This document shows positions 63,792 through 64,000 of a stretch of 64,000 nucleotides of DNA, piece by piece. Positions within the stretch are counted from its first letter, which is position 1. Each line of letters starts with the position of its first letter. Under the pieces are notes generated by a model that was not told the origin of the DNA, ran no database searches, and saw only the letters and a list, made by a program, of their open reading frames with translations. Position numbers and translations under genes: made by a program. This stretch comes from Streptococcus pseudoporcinus LQ 940-04 (lineage in GTDB: Bacteria; Bacillota; Bacilli; Lactobacillales; Streptococcaceae), in NCBI RefSeq assembly GCF_000188035.1, contig NZ_AEUY02000005.1:1-64000 (forward strand). Reading direction: 5' to 3'.

Positions 63792-64000
63792 TTAGTGTGC
63801 ATTTAATACGCTTTTGGCCAGTGTTCCGCTCTTTAGCATCATTAACCCCAGCAAAACCGCATATCCAAGTATCGTAAAGGTACTTGTGTGTATATCTGTT
63901 ATCTGTATTGTCTTAACTAATACTGCGTATATTCCAAGACAAACCATTAAAAAGAGTCCTTGTAATCCTATGGCAAATAAGCCTTTGATATAGTTTGTTC
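63792..64000 (-). CDS. TrbL/VirB6-like channel protein, C-terminal end (runs off window)
   Basis: The last 69 residues read TNYIKGLFAIGLQGLFLMVC, then TILGYAVLLGLMMLKSGTLA and a stop at 63792. Two transmembrane helices and the GTLAKSVL ending match CD0411-type VirB6/TrbL proteins encoded just upstream of PrgI in CTn elements. The rest lies outside the window. Confidence 0.8.
   Translation of the reverse strand, partial: TNYIKGLFAIGLQGLFLMVCLGIYAVLVKTIQITDIHTSTFTILGYAVLLGLMMLKSGTLAKSVLNAH

Noticed and set aside
1..64000. tRNA or rRNA genes as integration landmarks
   Set aside because: No cloverleaf or rRNA segment was recognised; the only rRNA-like element is the boxA motif in the two leaders.

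Overview
This is a low-GC Gram-positive accessory region, most likely from an anaerobic or oral/gut Firmicute such as a Peptoniphilaceae- or Clostridia-type host. It is almost entirely integrative conjugative element (ICE) DNA. No core chromosomal gene is intact; the only host-like piece is a 3' fragment of a RumA-type 23S rRNA uracil methyltransferase at 3414-3731.

The layout is an ICE inside an ICE. The outer element has a Tn1549/CTn-like backbone, mostly on the minus strand. From high to low coordinates it reads: TrbL (partial), an 88-aa protein, PrgI, VirB4, a CD1108-type cell-wall hydrolase, DUF4315, a DUF4366/CD1107-type surface protein, topoisomerase III, a KilA-N protein, a giant methylase/SNF2 helicase, an SSB-like protein and an XRE repressor. 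Cargo and mobilization follow: a two-component system with an FtsX-type ABC exporter, a broken ABC-2 permease, MobC and MobA relaxase on the plus strand, a TetR-led operon (ECF transporter, two exporter-type ABC half-transporters, MATE), a broken sigma-like gene, a small SHOCT-like gene and a large serine recombinase that abuts the rumA fragment. Beyond rumA, at 3260-1, lie a SAM methyltransferase, RepA, a DnaC-like loader, PcfB and the start of TraG/VirD4. The two window ends (TraG start, TrbL end) are neighbours in this backbone, so the sequence is either a circularly permuted ~66 kb circle or two adjacent/tandem elements.

A complete Tn916 (22537-40567, about 18,031 bp, tet(M)) sits in the outer element's cargo. 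It splits the response-regulator gene exactly in its inter-domain linker. Tn916 carries its full set: DUF961 pair, TcpA, oriT, MobT relaxase, ArdA, TcpE, VirB4, TcpH, CwlT, TcpC, tet(M) with attenuator leader, KTR protein, orf9 repressor, orf7/orf8, xis and int.

The giant helicase gene is also interrupted by a group II intron (43756-46098) whose intron-encoded protein has two frameshifts. A third single-base indel lies in the helicase 5' exon. Similar homopolymer indels affect the sigma-like gene and one permease, so either decay or sequencing error must be considered.

Most interesting non-routine signals: (i) a collinear set of conserved blocks in the noncoding leaders of Tn916 xis and of the outer recombinase module, starting with an rRNA boxA-like antitermination motif; (ii) a 136-codon ORF with a strong Shine-Dalgarno nested in another frame inside the disordered linker of the helicase; (iii) a 62-nt near-identical segment encoding an Asp-rich Ca-binding-like motif shared by helicase and cell-wall hydrolase; (iv) a short C-terminal peptide shared by helicase and SSB; (v) an ABC promoter with two response-regulator-like direct repeats whose regulator is the one split by Tn916.
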